DNA of 64,000 bases, from contig NZ_FPEG01000002.1 of assembly GCF_900117395.1 (NCBI RefSeq), positions 1 to 64,000 of the forward strand, in the 5' to 3' direction. Every line of letters starts with the position of its first letter. Position 1 is the stretch's first letter. A model generated the notes under the pieces. The model worked only from the letters and a program-made list of their open reading frames with translations. It was not told the origin of the DNA and ran no database searches. Below, piece after piece: positions 33,674 to 42,741 of the stretch. Source of the DNA: Agrococcus sp. Marseille-P2731. GTDB taxonomy: Bacteria > Actinomycetota > Actinomycetes > Actinomycetales > Microbacteriaceae. The translations under genes and the position numbers were made by a program.

Positions 33674-35222
33674 CCAGCACGACGACCAGCAGGACACCGG
33701 CCTCGAGCCCCAGGCGCTCGAGCCGACCGGGGCCGACACCGACGAGCTCGCGGCCGAGCTCCTCGAGAGCGACGACTTCGAGACCGACGAGGCGCGCGTC
33801 AACGCGCTCCGCGCGGGCCTCGCCGACTACGAGCTCGACGCCGAGGATGCCGCGCTCCTCGACCTCGCCGAGGCGGATCCCGACGCCTTCCGCGTCATGC
33901 CGGCGCTGCCGGTGCTCGCGATCGTGGGCCGGCCGAACGTCGGCAAGTCGGCGCTCGTGAACCGCATCCTCGGCCGCCGCGAGGCCGTCGTCGAGGACAC
34001 GCCCGGCGTCACGCGCGACCGCGTCTCCTACAAGGCCGAGTGGAACGGGCGCCGCTTCACGCTCGTCGACACCGGCGGCTGGGAGCCCGACGCGCGCGGC
34101 ATCGACCGCTCGGTGGCCATGCAGGCCGAGATCGCGGTCGAGCTCGCCGACGCGGTGCTCTTCATCGTCGACGTGAACGTCGGCCCCACGTCGACCGACG
34201 AGCACGTCGTGCGCATGCTGCGCCAGTCGAACCGCCCCGTCATCCTGGTCGCGAACAAGGCCGACGACCAGCGTCGTGACCTGGAGGCCTCGTCGCTCTG
34301 GAGCCTCGGCCTCGGCGAGCCGAACCCGGTCTCTGCGCTGCACGGCCGCGGCGTCGCCGACGTGCTCGACCTCGCGATGGCCGCGCTGCCCGAGGTCTCG
34401 GCGGTGGCCAAGGAGGAGTACGGCGGGCCTCGCCGCGTCGCGCTGCTCGGCCGCCCGAACGTGGGCAAGTCGAGCCTGCTGAACAAGGCCGCGGGGGAGG
34501 AGCGGGTCGTCGTCAACGAGATGGCCGGCACCACGCGCGACCCGATCGACGAGCAGATCGAGCTCGGCGGGCGCGTGTGGCGCTTCGTCGACACCGCGGG
34601 CATCCGTCGCCGCGTGCACCTGCAGCAGGGCGCCGACTTCTACGCGACCCTCCGCACGCAGGCAGCGCTGGAGAAGGCCGAGGTGGCCGTGGTGCTCCTC
34701 GACGTGACCGCGCCGCTCAGCGAGCAGGACGTGCGCATCATCGACCTCGTGCTCGAGTCGGGCCGAGCGCTCGTGCTGGCGTTCAACAAGTGGGATCAGC
34801 TCGACGACGAGCGCCGCCGCTACCTCGAGCGCGAGATCGAGCAGGATCTGGCGCACGTCGACTGGGCGCCGCGCGTCAACATCTCGGCGCGGACGGGCCG
34901 CCACCTCGAGAAGCTCGTGCCCGCGCTCGAGACCGCCCTCGAGTCGTGGGACACCCGCATCCCCACCGGCAAGCTCAACGCGTTCATCGCGGACATCGTC
35001 GCCGCCCACCCGCACCCGCTGCGCGGTGGCAAGCAGCCGCGCATCCTGTTCGCGACGCAGGCGTCGACGCGCCCGCCGACCTTCGTGCTGTTCACGACCG
35101 GCTTCCTCGACCCGCAGTACCGCCGCTTCATCACGCGGCGCCTGCGCGAGGACTACGGCTTCGAGGGCAGCCCGATCGTCGTGAACATGCGCGTGCGCGA
35201 GAAGCGCACGCGCCGCACGTAG
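33666..35222 (+). CDS. der: Ribosome biogenesis GTPase Der
   Basis: A 518-residue tandem GTPase needed for 50S assembly. An acidic N-terminal extension of about 75 residues precedes two G domains: [16 protein letters not shown] with TPGVTRDR and DTGGW, then [16 protein letters not shown] with AGTTRDP and DTAGIRR. The C-terminal KH-like domain ends [10 protein letters not shown]. The acidic extension is common in actinobacterial Der. Confidence 0.96.
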   Translation: MTDQHDDQQDTGLEPQALEPTGADTDELAAELLESDDFETDEARVNALRAGLADYELDAEDAALLDLAEADPDAFRVMPALPVLAIVGRPNVGKSALVNRILGRREAVVEDTPGVTRDRVSYKAEWNGRRFTLVDTGGWEPDARGIDRSVAMQAEIAVELADAVLFIVDVNVGPTSTDEHVVRMLRQSNRPVILVANKADDQRRDLEASSLWSLGLGEPNPVSALHGRGVADVLDLAMAALPEVSAVAKEEYGGPRRVALLGRPNVGKSSLLNKAAGEERVVVNEMAGTTRDPIDEQIELGGRVWRFVDTAGIRRRVHLQQGADFYATLRTQAALEKAEVAVVLLDVTAPLSEQDVRIIDLVLESGRALVLAFNKWDQLDDERRRYLEREIEQDLAHVDWAPRVNISARTGRHLEKLVPALETALESWDTRIPTGKLNAFIADIVAAHPHPLRGGKQPRILFATQASTRPPTFVLFTTGFLDPQYRRFITRRLREDYGFEGSPIVVNMRVREKRTRRT

Positions 35223-35228
35223 CCCTCC

Positions 35229-35475
35229 GCAGGTCGAGGAGCGCGCGCCGCAGGCGCACGACCCCCCTCCCCGTAGGTCGAGGAGCGCGCGCCGCAGGCG
35301 CACGCCCCCCGTAGGTCGAGGAGCGCGCGCCGCAGGCGCACGCGTCACGAGACCGGTGAGCGGCCCCTGCGGTCTCGTGACGGCAGCGAGCCTGCGGCCC
35401 GCGGCCTCCTCGACCTACGGGGGTCTCGTGACGGCAGCGAGCCTGCGGCCCGCGGCCTCCTCGACCTGCGGGGGA
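35229..35475 (+). repeat. Interspersed repeat cluster, three direct and two inverted copies
   Basis: Three forward copies of a unit with GGTCGAGGAGCGCGCGCCG and CAGGCGCACG (about 35231, 35276, 35314) are followed by two reverse copies (about 35372-35420 and 35423-35471) that read CTCGTGACGGCAGCGAGCCT and CCTCCTCGACCT. The sets face each other and can fold into long stems between the converging der and pdxY genes, so they may act as a bidirectional terminator. Related copies occur at 45465-45614. Confidence 0.8.
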
Positions 35476-35478
35476 GCC

Positions 35479-36345
35479 TCAGCGCACCTGGCGCGCGCTG
35501 AACTGCATGCGGGGGTTCGCGAACGCGTCCTGCGCCTGCACGATGCGCAGCTCGCGCTCGCCCGACTCGATCGTCACCTGCAGCAGGTCGAAGACGCTCG
35601 ACGCGGTGCGCTCCAGCGCCGTCGCGGCTGAACCCGTCTCGCGGCAGTGCGCGGTGAACAGCGCGCTCGTGACGTCGCCGGAGCCGTTCGCCTTGAACGG
35701 CAGGTGCGGCGTCTGCACGATCCACGCGCCCTCGTCGTCGACGACGAGCATCTCGATCGTGCCGGAGCCGTCGGGCATGCTCTCGCGGTCGGGGCGCAGC
35801 ACGCTCGTGACCAGCACGGTGCGCGGGCCGAGGTCGCGCGCGCGGTCGGCCGACTCGAGCGTCGAGGCGAGCGTGTCGGGCTCGGTGTGCGTCATGAAGC
35901 CCAGCTCGAACTGGTTGGGCGTGATGATGTCGGCGTGCGGCACGACGCGCTCGCGGATGAGCGGCGGGATGGCAGGCGCGACGAAGCAGCCGGAGCTCGC
36001 GTTGCCCATCACCGGGTCGCAGGTGAACGAGGCGGCGGGGTTCGCCGCCTTCACGCGGGCCACCGCATCCACCACCACGTCGACGATCTCCTCGCCGCCG
36101 AGGTAGCCCGACAGCACGCCGTCGACCGTCGGCAGGACGCCGCGGTCCTCGATGCCCGCGACCACCGAGCGCACGTCGTCGGCCGCGATCGCCGGCCCGC
36201 CCCACGCGCCGTAGCCGGTGTGGTTCGAGAAGTTGACGGTGAGCACGGGCCACACCTCGTGCCCGATGCGCTGGAGCGGGAAGACGGCGGCGGAGTTGCC
36301 CACGTGCCCGTAGGCGACGTGCGACTGGATCGACAGGAACCTCAT
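35479..36345 (-). CDS. pdxY: Pyridoxal kinase PdxY
   Basis: A 288-residue ribokinase-like kinase of the B6 salvage pathway. It opens MRFLSIQSHVAYGHVGNSAAVFPLQ, the hallmark of PdxY, and contains GYLGGEE, FTCDPVMGN, ITPNQFELGFMT and the catalytic KANGSGDVTSALF loop. It phosphorylates pyridoxal in the cytoplasm. It converges on der across the repeat cluster. Confidence 0.94.
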   Translation of the reverse strand: MRFLSIQSHVAYGHVGNSAAVFPLQRIGHEVWPVLTVNFSNHTGYGAWGGPAIAADDVRSVVAGIEDRGVLPTVDGVLSGYLGGEEIVDVVVDAVARVKAANPAASFTCDPVMGNASSGCFVAPAIPPLIRERVVPHADIITPNQFELGFMTHTEPDTLASTLESADRARDLGPRTVLVTSVLRPDRESMPDGSGTIEMLVVDDEGAWIVQTPHLPFKANGSGDVTSALFTAHCRETGSAATALERTASSVFDLLQVTIESGERELRIVQAQDAFANPRMQFSARQVR

Positions 36346-36397
36346 CCTGCGATTCTTCCACCGCGCGGACGTCGTGGCGACCGCGACGTGCGACCGG

Positions 36398-36910
36398 CTA
36401 CTCGAGCGCCTCGAGCAGCGTCGCCTGCGCGAAGCCGAGCCAATCGACGACGTCGCGCAGCTGCGCGATGTCCTCCTCGGTCACGTCGGGCGCGAGCTGC
36501 TCGCGATCCTGCCCGGTGCGCACGAACAGCACCAGCCGCACCTCGCCGAGCGACCGCACCCACGCATCCGCGCCCTCTGCGTCGACCGCGATCTGCAGCT
36601 CGGCGTCGTCGCGGTCGTCGCCCTCCGCCGGCAGCGCCGCCTCGAGGTCGACGACCATGCGGGTCAGCGTCTGGATGCGGTCAGCGGCGATGTCGGGCGA
36701 GGCGAGCCGGCGGAACTCGGCCGCCTCGGCCGCGCTGCCGTAGGCGCTGGGGTAGAGGCGCTCCATCACCGGATCCTCCAGCAGCGCGCGCTCGTCGATG
36801 ACGGCCCGGTGCAGCTCGAGCACCTGCCGCCCGAGGTTCGCGAGCATGTCGGCCTCGTCGGGCAGCATCGAGCAGGTCGCGCCCGCGCCGTCGCGGCGCC
36901 ACGACCTCAT
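36398..36910 (-). CDS. DUF2017 family protein
   Basis: A 170-residue actinobacterial protein that regularly follows clpS. The ATCSMLPDEADMLANLGRQ opening and the LRDVVDWLGFAQATLLEAL end are family features. Helical, no signal or membrane segment. Overlaps the clpS stop by four bases. Function unknown; the constant pairing suggests a link to Clp proteolysis. Confidence 0.85.
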   Translation of the reverse strand: MRSWRRDGAGATCSMLPDEADMLANLGRQVLELHRAVIDERALLEDPVMERLYPSAYGSAAEAAEFRRLASPDIAADRIQTLTRMVVDLEAALPAEGDDRDDAELQIAVDAEGADAWVRSLGEVRLVLFVRTGQDREQLAPDVTEEDIAQLRDVVDWLGFAQATLLEALE

Positions 36911-37218
36911 GCAGAGACCCGCTCGAGCGTGGCGACGAGGCCGTCCGCGTGCAGTCCGGCCACGTGCATCTCCTGCTCCTCGCGCGAGCCCTGCGCGACG
37001 GCGGTGCGGCCGTCGCGCTCGGCGAGCTGCATGAGCTCATGGGCGCGGTCGCGGCTGTAGCCGAAGCGGCGCATGAGCACGCGCACCACGTAGGGCTGCA
37101 GGCTCACCGGATCGTCCCAGAGCATGGTCGACCACTCGCCGCCGAGGGCCGACTCGGAGGGCGTGGTGCTGGTGCCGGCCGCCGCATCGGTCGCGGTCTC
37201 GCCGTCAGCCGCGCGCAC
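36907..37218 (-). CDS. clpS: ATP-dependent Clp protease adaptor ClpS
   Basis: A 103-residue N-end-rule adaptor. After a 28-residue low-complexity tail comes the ClpS core: STMLWDDPVSLQPYVVRVL, GYSRDRAHELM and QEEMHVAGLHADGL-like HVAGLHADGLVATLE. It delivers substrates to ClpC/ClpA. GTG 37218; the last 14 bases of the MFS gene overlap its start, so it may be translated by coupling. Confidence 0.9.
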   Translation of the reverse strand: MRAADGETATDAAAGTSTTPSESALGGEWSTMLWDDPVSLQPYVVRVLMRRFGYSRDRAHELMQLAERDGRTAVAQGSREEQEMHVAGLHADGLVATLERVSA

Positions 37219-38479
37219 GGTCGATCACCTCGAAGCCCGCCGTGGTCGGGCCGAGCACCGTCACGACGATCGAGTGCTGCGCCGTGTCGGGCGTGGTGCG
37301 ATCGACCGCGAGGCTCCACAGCGCCAGCAGGAAGCCGGCCCCGGCGAGCGCGACGCCGATCCAGGCTGGAGCGAGGTAGCCGAGGCCGGCAGCGATGACG
37401 GCGCCGCCGAGCGCAGCGCCGAGCGCGTTGCCGACGTTGAACGCGGCGTGGTTGGTCGCGGCGCCGAGCAGCTCCGCCTCGCCGGCGATGCGCATGATGC
37501 GCGCCTGGATGGCGGGGTTCAGCACCGATCCGGCACCGCCGATGCAGAACGCCAGCACGAACATGGCGACCGGCTGCGCGCCCAGCAGCGCGAACAGCGC
37601 GAGCGACACGATCAGCAGCGGGAACGCGATGATGACCGTGCGGCGGATGCTGCGGTCTGCCGCCCAGCCGCCGATCACGTTGCCGATGGTCATGCCGACG
37701 CCGATCGTGGCGAGCAGCCAGGCGATGGCCGATTGCGGCAGCTCGGCCACGCGCGTGACGATCTCTGCGGCGTAGGAGTAGACGGCGAAGAAGCCGCCGA
37801 AGCCGATGCAGCCGACGGCGATCATCAGCCAGAGCCGGGGGTTCCTGAAGGCTCCGAGCTCCTGCTTGGCGCTGCGCGTCGGGTCGCCGGCAACCCGCGG
37901 CAGCACGAACCACGCGAGCACGAGCGTGGCCACGAAGATGACGGCGACCGCGACGTAGGTCCACCGCCAGCCGGCGACCTGGCCGAGCCACGTGCCCAGC
38001 GGCACGCCGATGATGTTCGCGACCGTGAGGCCGGAGAGGGCCAGCGCGACACCGGCGCCCTGCCGGCCCGGCCCCATGATGCGCGCGGCGAGCAGCGCGG
38101 CGACACCGAAGAACGCGCCGTGCGGCAGCCCGGAGACGAAGCGAGCCAGCACGGTCAGCTCGAAGGTCGGCATGAGCGCGCTGGCGAGGTTCGAGACGGT
38201 GAAGGCGACGGCGAGGAGCAGCACGAGGGTGCGCTGCGACATCCGCGCCGCCCAGACCGAGACGAGCGGAGCGCCGACGACGACGCCGAGCGCGTAGGCC
38301 GAGATCAACCATCCGGCCTGCGCGATGCCACCGGCGGGATCGGCCTCGAAGCCCGGCACGAGCTCGGTGGCGGCCAGCGGCAGGATGCCCATGGTGGCGA
38401 ACTCGGTGGTGCCGATGCCGAAGCCGCCGAGTGCGAGGGTGAAGAGCGCGAGGAACCTGCGCGCGGGAGAGAGCTGCAT
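37205..38479 (-). CDS. MFS transporter, DHA1/AraJ-like
   Basis: A 424-residue major facilitator with about 12 transmembrane helices. It begins LSPARRFLALFTLALGGFGIGTTEFATMGILP, the DHA1 sugar/drug efflux pattern, and has the loop 2-3 motif VSVWAARMSQRTL and the GLPHGAFFGVAALLAARI segment. The start ATG at 38479 lies about 100 bases from the divergent, iron-box-controlled siderophore-interacting gene, so siderophore or drug export is plausible. The same frame stays open further upstream, but that part is antisense to the next gene. Confidence 0.87.
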   Translation of the reverse strand: MQLSPARRFLALFTLALGGFGIGTTEFATMGILPLAATELVPGFEADPAGGIAQAGWLISAYALGVVVGAPLVSVWAARMSQRTLVLLLAVAFTVSNLASALMPTFELTVLARFVSGLPHGAFFGVAALLAARIMGPGRQGAGVALALSGLTVANIIGVPLGTWLGQVAGWRWTYVAVAVIFVATLVLAWFVLPRVAGDPTRSAKQELGAFRNPRLWLMIAVGCIGFGGFFAVYSYAAEIVTRVAELPQSAIAWLLATIGVGMTIGNVIGGWAADRSIRRTVIIAFPLLIVSLALFALLGAQPVAMFVLAFCIGGAGSVLNPAIQARIMRIAGEAELLGAATNHAAFNVGNALGAALGGAVIAAGLGYLAPAWIGVALAGAGFLLALWSLAVDRTTPDTAQHSIVVTVLGPTTAGFEVIDRARG

Positions 38480-38527
38480 GCTGCTCACGATCGTACGCGG
38501 ATGCGGCGGTGAGGGATGCTTTGCTAC

Positions 38528-38546
38528 ATTGGTTAGGCTTGCCTCA
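38528..38546 (+). promoter_or_regulatory. DtxR/IdeR-type iron box
   Basis: The 19-base sequence ATTGGTTAGGCTTGCCTCA matches 15 of 19 positions of the DtxR-family consensus TTAGGTTAGGCTTACCTAA. It lies between the divergent MFS and siderophore-interacting genes, 36 bases before ATG 38582, where a bound repressor would block the promoter when iron is plentiful. Confidence 0.75.
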
Positions 38547-38581
38547 CTTCGAGGCCCCACCACCATCACGGAGGCTTCCTC

Positions 38582-39379
38582 ATGGCCGGACCCGAGCGCG
38601 TCGCCGCGGTCGCACCGAAGTTCATCGAGCTCGAGGTGCTGGAGAACCAGCAGCTGTCGCCGCACATCCGGCGCGTGACGCTCGGCGGCGACGAGGTCTC
38701 GGCGATGACGCCGCAGGGCTACGACCAGTGGTTCCGGTTCTTCATGCGGCGCGAGGGCCAGGAGTCGCTGCACGTGCCGAAGAGCCCCTCCACGTGGTTC
38801 CCGCAGTACCTCGCGATGCGGGCCTCGAACCGCCCGTGGATCCGCAACTACACCGTGCGCGGCTTCCGCCTCGAGAGCGGCGAGCTCGACATCGACTTCG
38901 TCTGCCACGAGGACCCGGGTCCCGGCGCCGCCTGGGCCATGCGCGCGGAGCGCGGCGAGCGCGCGGTCCTGCTCGACGAGGGCCTGCTCTACAACGACAA
39001 CGGCCTGCCGGGCGACGTGCTGATGGTCGGCGACGAGTCGGCGCTGCCGGCGATCGCGGGCATCTGCGAGTCGCTCGACGAGGGCGTTCGCGGCACCGCC
39101 GTGATCGAGGTCGGGCACCGTGACGACATCCAGCAGTTCGAGCGGCCGATGAACGTCGACGTGCGCTGGATCGAGCGCGGCCAGGCCCGAGCCGGCGACG
39201 CGGCGCTCGAGGAGCTGCGCGGCCTGCACCTGGCCGACGACCTCGGCTACGCCTACTCGGCGGGCGAGCAGCTGCTCGCCACGGGCACGCGTCGCCACCT
39301 GGTGCGCGACCGCGGCATGGAGAAGCAGCGCATCACCTTCACGGGCTACTGGAAGCTCGGCAAGGCGTACGTCTCCTGA
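38582..39379 (+). CDS. Siderophore-interacting protein (ferric-siderophore reductase)
   Basis: A 265-residue SIP/ViuB flavoprotein. The FAD-binding barrel has RPWIRNYTVRGFR, and the NAD(P)H domain has the FVCHEDPGPGAAWAMRA segment, MVGDESALPAIAGI and the C-terminal ITFTGYWKLGK. It releases iron from imported ferric siderophores in the cytoplasm. The iron box upstream fits this role. A GAGG(C) ribosome site lies before ATG. Confidence 0.92.
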   Translation: MAGPERVAAVAPKFIELEVLENQQLSPHIRRVTLGGDEVSAMTPQGYDQWFRFFMRREGQESLHVPKSPSTWFPQYLAMRASNRPWIRNYTVRGFRLESGELDIDFVCHEDPGPGAAWAMRAERGERAVLLDEGLLYNDNGLPGDVLMVGDESALPAIAGICESLDEGVRGTAVIEVGHRDDIQQFERPMNVDVRWIERGQARAGDAALEELRGLHLADDLGYAYSAGEQLLATGTRRHLVRDRGMEKQRITFTGYWKLGKAYVS

Positions 39380-39391
39380 ACTGAGCCGGGG

Positions 39392-39411
39392 GAAAGTTCG
39401 CGAGAACTTTC
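39392..39411 (+). promoter_or_regulatory. Inverted repeat between SIP gene and gap
   Basis: GAAAGTTC-GCGA-GAACTTTC is a perfect 8-bp inverted repeat 12 bases after the SIP stop and 75 bases before the gap start. It lacks a T run, so it may be an operator rather than a terminator. Confidence 0.45.
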
Positions 39412-39422
39412 GCTCCCGTCAC

Positions 39423-39434
39423 GTTGCTGGCAAC
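39423..39434 (+). promoter_or_regulatory. Inverted repeat upstream of gap -10 element
   Basis: GTTGC-TG-GCAAC lies 40 bases before the -10 hexamer of the gap gene; a candidate binding site for a carbon-flux regulator. Confidence 0.35.
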
Positions 39435-39474
39435 CTGACGCACGTTTCCGCCATGAGGCGCGCATCCGCTTGCC

Positions 39475-39480
39475 TATCGT
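39475..39480 (+). promoter_or_regulatory. -10 element, leaderless gap gene
   Basis: TATCGT ends six bases before GTG 39487. Confidence 0.5.
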
Positions 39481-39486
39481 GAAGAC

Positions 39487-40929
39487 GTGCCCACCGCATC
39501 ACCGCTTCCCGTCGACAGCGCCCACCAGGCGTGGCTCGACCGCGTCGCGCTGGCCGAGCAGGCCGTGCCGATCATCGGCCGCCTGTACCGCGAGCGCGAT
39601 GTCGTCACCCACGTGCACGGCAAGAAGCTGGTGAACCAGTCGCCGATCGACATCCTGAAGGCGCACCGGTGGGCCCGGCGCATCGGCGAGCGCGTGCTGC
39701 GGGTCGAGGACACCATGGCGGTGCTGCGGATCGCCGACGAGGAGGGGCTGCGCGGCGTCTCGATCGACCTCGGACGCCTGCTGGTCGACGCGCCCGTGGA
39801 GGGCTTCGACGCCTTCGTGCGCGAGCACCTCGCTGCACTGCCCTCCTGGTCGCAGGACGAGCCGACCGACGTGGTGCTCTACGGCTTCGGTCGCATCGGG
39901 CGCCTGCTCGCCCGCATCCTCATCGGGCACGCGGGCAGCGGCCTCGGCCTGCGGCTGCGCGCCATCGTCGTGCGCAAGGGCGGCGAGGACGACCTCGAGA
40001 AGCGGGCGAGCCTGCTGCGCCGCGACTCCGTGCACGGCGCGTTCCTCGGCACGATCGAGGTCGACCGCGAGGCGAGCACGATCCTCGCGAACGGCACGCT
40101 CATCCAGGTCATCTACTCCGACGACCCCACGACCGTCGACTACGCGCAGCACGGCATCGAGCGCGCGATCGTCGTCGACAACACGGGTCGCTGGCGCGAC
40201 GAGGCCGGCCTCGCGCAGCACCTCGAGTGCCCCGGCATCGAGCGCGTCGTGCTCACCGCACCTGGCAAGAGTCCGCTGAAGAACATCGTCTTCGGCGTCA
40301 ACCACGACGCGATCGCCGAGGACGACCGGATCGTCACGGCCGCCTCGTGCACCACGAACGCCATCACGCCCGTGCTCCAGATCATCAACGACGCCTACGG
40401 CATCGAGCACGGCCACGTCGAGACGGTGCACTCCTACACGAACGACCAGAACCTGATCGACAACTTCCACAAGGGCGCGCGTCGCGGCCGCTCGGCGGCG
40501 CTCAACATGGTGCTCACCGAGACCGGCGCCGCGAAGGCCGTCGCGAAGGCGCTGCCGGAGCTCGAGGGCAAGCTCACCGGCAACGCGATCCGCGTGCCGA
40601 CGCCGGATGTGTCGATGGCGATCCTGAACCTCCACCTCGAGCAGGCGGTCGACCGCGACGCGGTCAACGACCTGCTGCGGCGCACCTCGCTCACGGGCGC
40701 GCTGCGTGCGCAGATCGACTTCACCGACTCGCCTGAGGTGGTCTCGACCGACTTCGTCGGCAACAACCGCGCCGGCATCGTCGACGGTCTCGCGACCATC
40801 GCGTCCGGCCGCCACCTCGTGCTCTACGTCTGGTACGACAACGAGTACGGGTACTCGTCGCAGGTCGTGCGCGTGATCGAGCACATGGCCGACCAGCTGG
40901 CCAAGGCGCGCCAGCTGCTGCCGGCCTGA
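39487..40929 (+). CDS. Glyceraldehyde-3-phosphate dehydrogenase, long form (GapB-like)
   Basis: A 480-residue GAPDH. The usual enzyme (about 340 residues) starts near residue 125 with VVLYGFGRIGRLLARIL; a 125-residue helical N-terminal extension precedes it. The catalytic cysteine is C288 in ASCTTNAITP and the HSYTNDQNLIDN segment is intact. This length equals that of the second GAPDH of Corynebacterium, which works mainly in gluconeogenesis with NAD or NADP. Monocistronic, with a terminator-like hairpin after it and two inverted repeats upstream. Confidence 0.92.
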   Translation: MPTASPLPVDSAHQAWLDRVALAEQAVPIIGRLYRERDVVTHVHGKKLVNQSPIDILKAHRWARRIGERVLRVEDTMAVLRIADEEGLRGVSIDLGRLLVDAPVEGFDAFVREHLAALPSWSQDEPTDVVLYGFGRIGRLLARILIGHAGSGLGLRLRAIVVRKGGEDDLEKRASLLRRDSVHGAFLGTIEVDREASTILANGTLIQVIYSDDPTTVDYAQHGIERAIVVDNTGRWRDEAGLAQHLECPGIERVVLTAPGKSPLKNIVFGVNHDAIAEDDRIVTAASCTTNAITPVLQIINDAYGIEHGHVETVHSYTNDQNLIDNFHKGARRGRSAALNMVLTETGAAKAVAKALPELEGKLTGNAIRVPTPDVSMAILNLHLEQAVDRDAVNDLLRRTSLTGALRAQIDFTDSPEVVSTDFVGNNRAGIVDGLATIASGRHLVLYVWYDNEYGYSSQVVRVIEHMADQLAKARQLLPA

Positions 40930-40936
40930 CACAGAC

Positions 40937-40982
40937 TTGCCGCCGTCGGGACTCTCCTGGGTGGAGGCCCGACGGCGGCAAA
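40937..40982 (+). terminator. Terminator-like hairpin after gap
   Basis: A perfect 14-bp stem, TTGCCGCCGTCGGG with CCCGACGGCGGCAA, encloses a 18-base loop. It starts seven bases after the gap stop. No T run follows, as is common in Actinobacteria. Confidence 0.75.
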
Positions 40983-41019
40983 CCCCCTCTGCTCCGCATC
41001 GGTGCGCAGGCGCATCCGA

Positions 41020-41025
41020 TAGCGT
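41020..41025 (+). promoter_or_regulatory. -10 element, leaderless FBP gene
   Basis: TAGCGT ends seven bases before ATG 41033. Confidence 0.5.
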
Positions 41026-41032
41026 CGAGCGC

Positions 41033-41527
41033 ATGCGTGACGTGACCGAGACCGAGCTGCGGAGCTGCTTCGTCAACGCGACGCGGAGCGAGCTCGAGCA
41101 GCTGCCGATGCCCGGCCTGCACGAGACGATCTGGGCGGAGCGCGAGTTCCTCGGCTGGCGCGACCCGCGCTTCCGGCGCCTCGGCTACCTCGTGCACTGG
41201 CGCGGCGACGAGCTGGTCGGCCTCGTCGTGCGCGGGGCGCCAGGCGGCATGCGCCCGGGCATCGCGGCCATGTGCTCGCTGTGCCACTCGACGCAGCCGG
41301 CGACGCAGGTGCGCATGTTCACCGCGCGGCTCGCCGACCTCGACGGCGACACCGGCAGCACGATCGGCACCTACATCTGCGAGGCGCTCGACTGCTCCCA
41401 CATCATCCGCACCGGGCCGCCGGTGCTGCTGACCTCCGACCGCATCGCGTCGCGGTCGGCCGCGTTGCTCGAGCGCGTGACGCGCTTCACCGCGCGCGTC
41501 GAGCGTGCCGTGAGGGAGGCACGGTGA
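41033..41527 (+). CDS. FBP-domain protein (treble-clef zinc finger, EF-G-binding type)
   Basis: A 164-residue protein with the C-terminal zinc-finger arrangement of FBP proteins: CSLCHS near residue 79 and CEALDCSHIIR near 118 give four Cys ligands. Relatives bind EF-G (FusB-type fusidic acid protection), though actinobacterial members are mostly uncharacterised. Leaderless promoter; its TGA overlaps the start of the deaminase gene. Confidence 0.8.
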   Translation: MRDVTETELRSCFVNATRSELEQLPMPGLHETIWAEREFLGWRDPRFRRLGYLVHWRGDELVGLVVRGAPGGMRPGIAAMCSLCHSTQPATQVRMFTARLADLDGDTGSTIGTYICEALDCSHIIRTGPPVLLTSDRIASRSAALLERVTRFTARVERAVREAR

Positions 41528-42741
41528 TGCGTCGGCTCGCGGGTGTCGCCGACGTGCGCGCCTGGGGCGGGCCGGCGGTCGACCTCGTCTTCGCGGGGGA
41601 TCGGATCGCGTCGGTCGTGCCGCACGAGCCCGGCGCGCTGCGGCGTCGGGTGCCCGAGGGTGAGGTGCTCGACGGTCGCGGCCTGCTGGCGCTGCCGACG
41701 ATCGTCAACGCCCACGCGCACATCGACAAGTCCTGGCTCGGCCTGCCGTGGCAGTCCTACGGCGGCGAGGGCGGCACCGACGGCCGCATCCAGCACGAGC
41801 GGGCTCGCCGCGACGAGCTCGGGATCCCGAGCGTCGAGCGCACCGCTGCGGTGCTCGACGCGCACGTGCGGCACGGCACCACGGCGCTGCGCACGCACGT
41901 CGACGTCGACCTGGGCGTCGAGCTGCGGGGGATCGAGGCCGTGCGGGAGGCGGTGGCGGCCTACGAGGGTGCCGTCGAGGCGACGATCGTCGCGTTCCCG
42001 CAGGACGGCGTGCTGCGTCGGCCCGGTGTGCTCGAGCTGCTCGAGGCTGCCGCGGCGGCCGGTGCCGACCACATCGGCGGGCTCGACCCCGCATCCATCG
42101 ACCGCGACCCGGTCGGGCAGCTCGACGGCATCTTCGCGATCGCCGAGCGTCACGGCGTTGGCATCGACATCCACCTGCACGACGCCGCGGAGCTCGGCGC
42201 GTTCCAGCTCGAGCTGATCGTCGAGCGCACGGCTCGGCTCGGGCTCGCGGGCCGCGTCAACATCGCCCACGGCTTCGCCATCGCGCAGCTCGAGGCGCCC
42301 CGCCGCACCGACCTGCTGCAGGCGATGGGCGAGCTCGGCATCACCTTCACGACCGTCGCGCCCCTGCGGCTGCCGCAGCTGCCGCTTGCCGAGCTCGACG
42401 CGGCTCGCGTCGGGTTCGCGTTCGGGACCGACGGCATCCGCGACCTGTGGAGCCCCTACGGCGACGGCGACACGCTCGCCATCGCGCGGCAGTATGCACG
42501 GGCGTCGTCGGTCGTGCGCGACGAGGACCTGCAGCGCGTCGTCGAGCTCGCCACGCGGGATGCCGCGCGATTCGTGGGCCGCGACGTGCACGACCTGGTG
42601 GCGGGAGCGCGCGCCGACGTGGTGCTGCTCGACGCAGAGCACGCGATGGATGCGCTCGTCAGCGCCCCGAGGCGAGCGGCCGTCGTCGGCGGCGGGCGAC
42701 TGCTGCACGAGGAGCCGAGCGAGGGAGACCACCGTGGCTGA
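41527..42741 (+). CDS. Cytosine deaminase-like amidohydrolase
   Basis: A 404-residue amidohydrolase of the CodA/AtzC group. Metal ligands are in IVNAHAHIDKSWLG, the RTHVDVD strand, IDIHLHD, VNIAHGFAIA and the final Asp in FGTDGIRDLWSPYG. It probably deaminates a cyclic amidine such as cytosine or a related base; the substrate is inferred only from fold. ATG 41527 shares one base with the upstream stop; GTG 41524 is an equal alternative. Confidence 0.83.
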   Translation: MRRLAGVADVRAWGGPAVDLVFAGDRIASVVPHEPGALRRRVPEGEVLDGRGLLALPTIVNAHAHIDKSWLGLPWQSYGGEGGTDGRIQHERARRDELGIPSVERTAAVLDAHVRHGTTALRTHVDVDLGVELRGIEAVREAVAAYEGAVEATIVAFPQDGVLRRPGVLELLEAAAAAGADHIGGLDPASIDRDPVGQLDGIFAIAERHGVGIDIHLHDAAELGAFQLELIVERTARLGLAGRVNIAHGFAIAQLEAPRRTDLLQAMGELGITFTTVAPLRLPQLPLAELDAARVGFAFGTDGIRDLWSPYGDGDTLAIARQYARASSVVRDEDLQRVVELATRDAARFVGRDVHDLVAGARADVVLLDAEHAMDALVSAPRRAAVVGGGRLLHEEPSEGDHRG

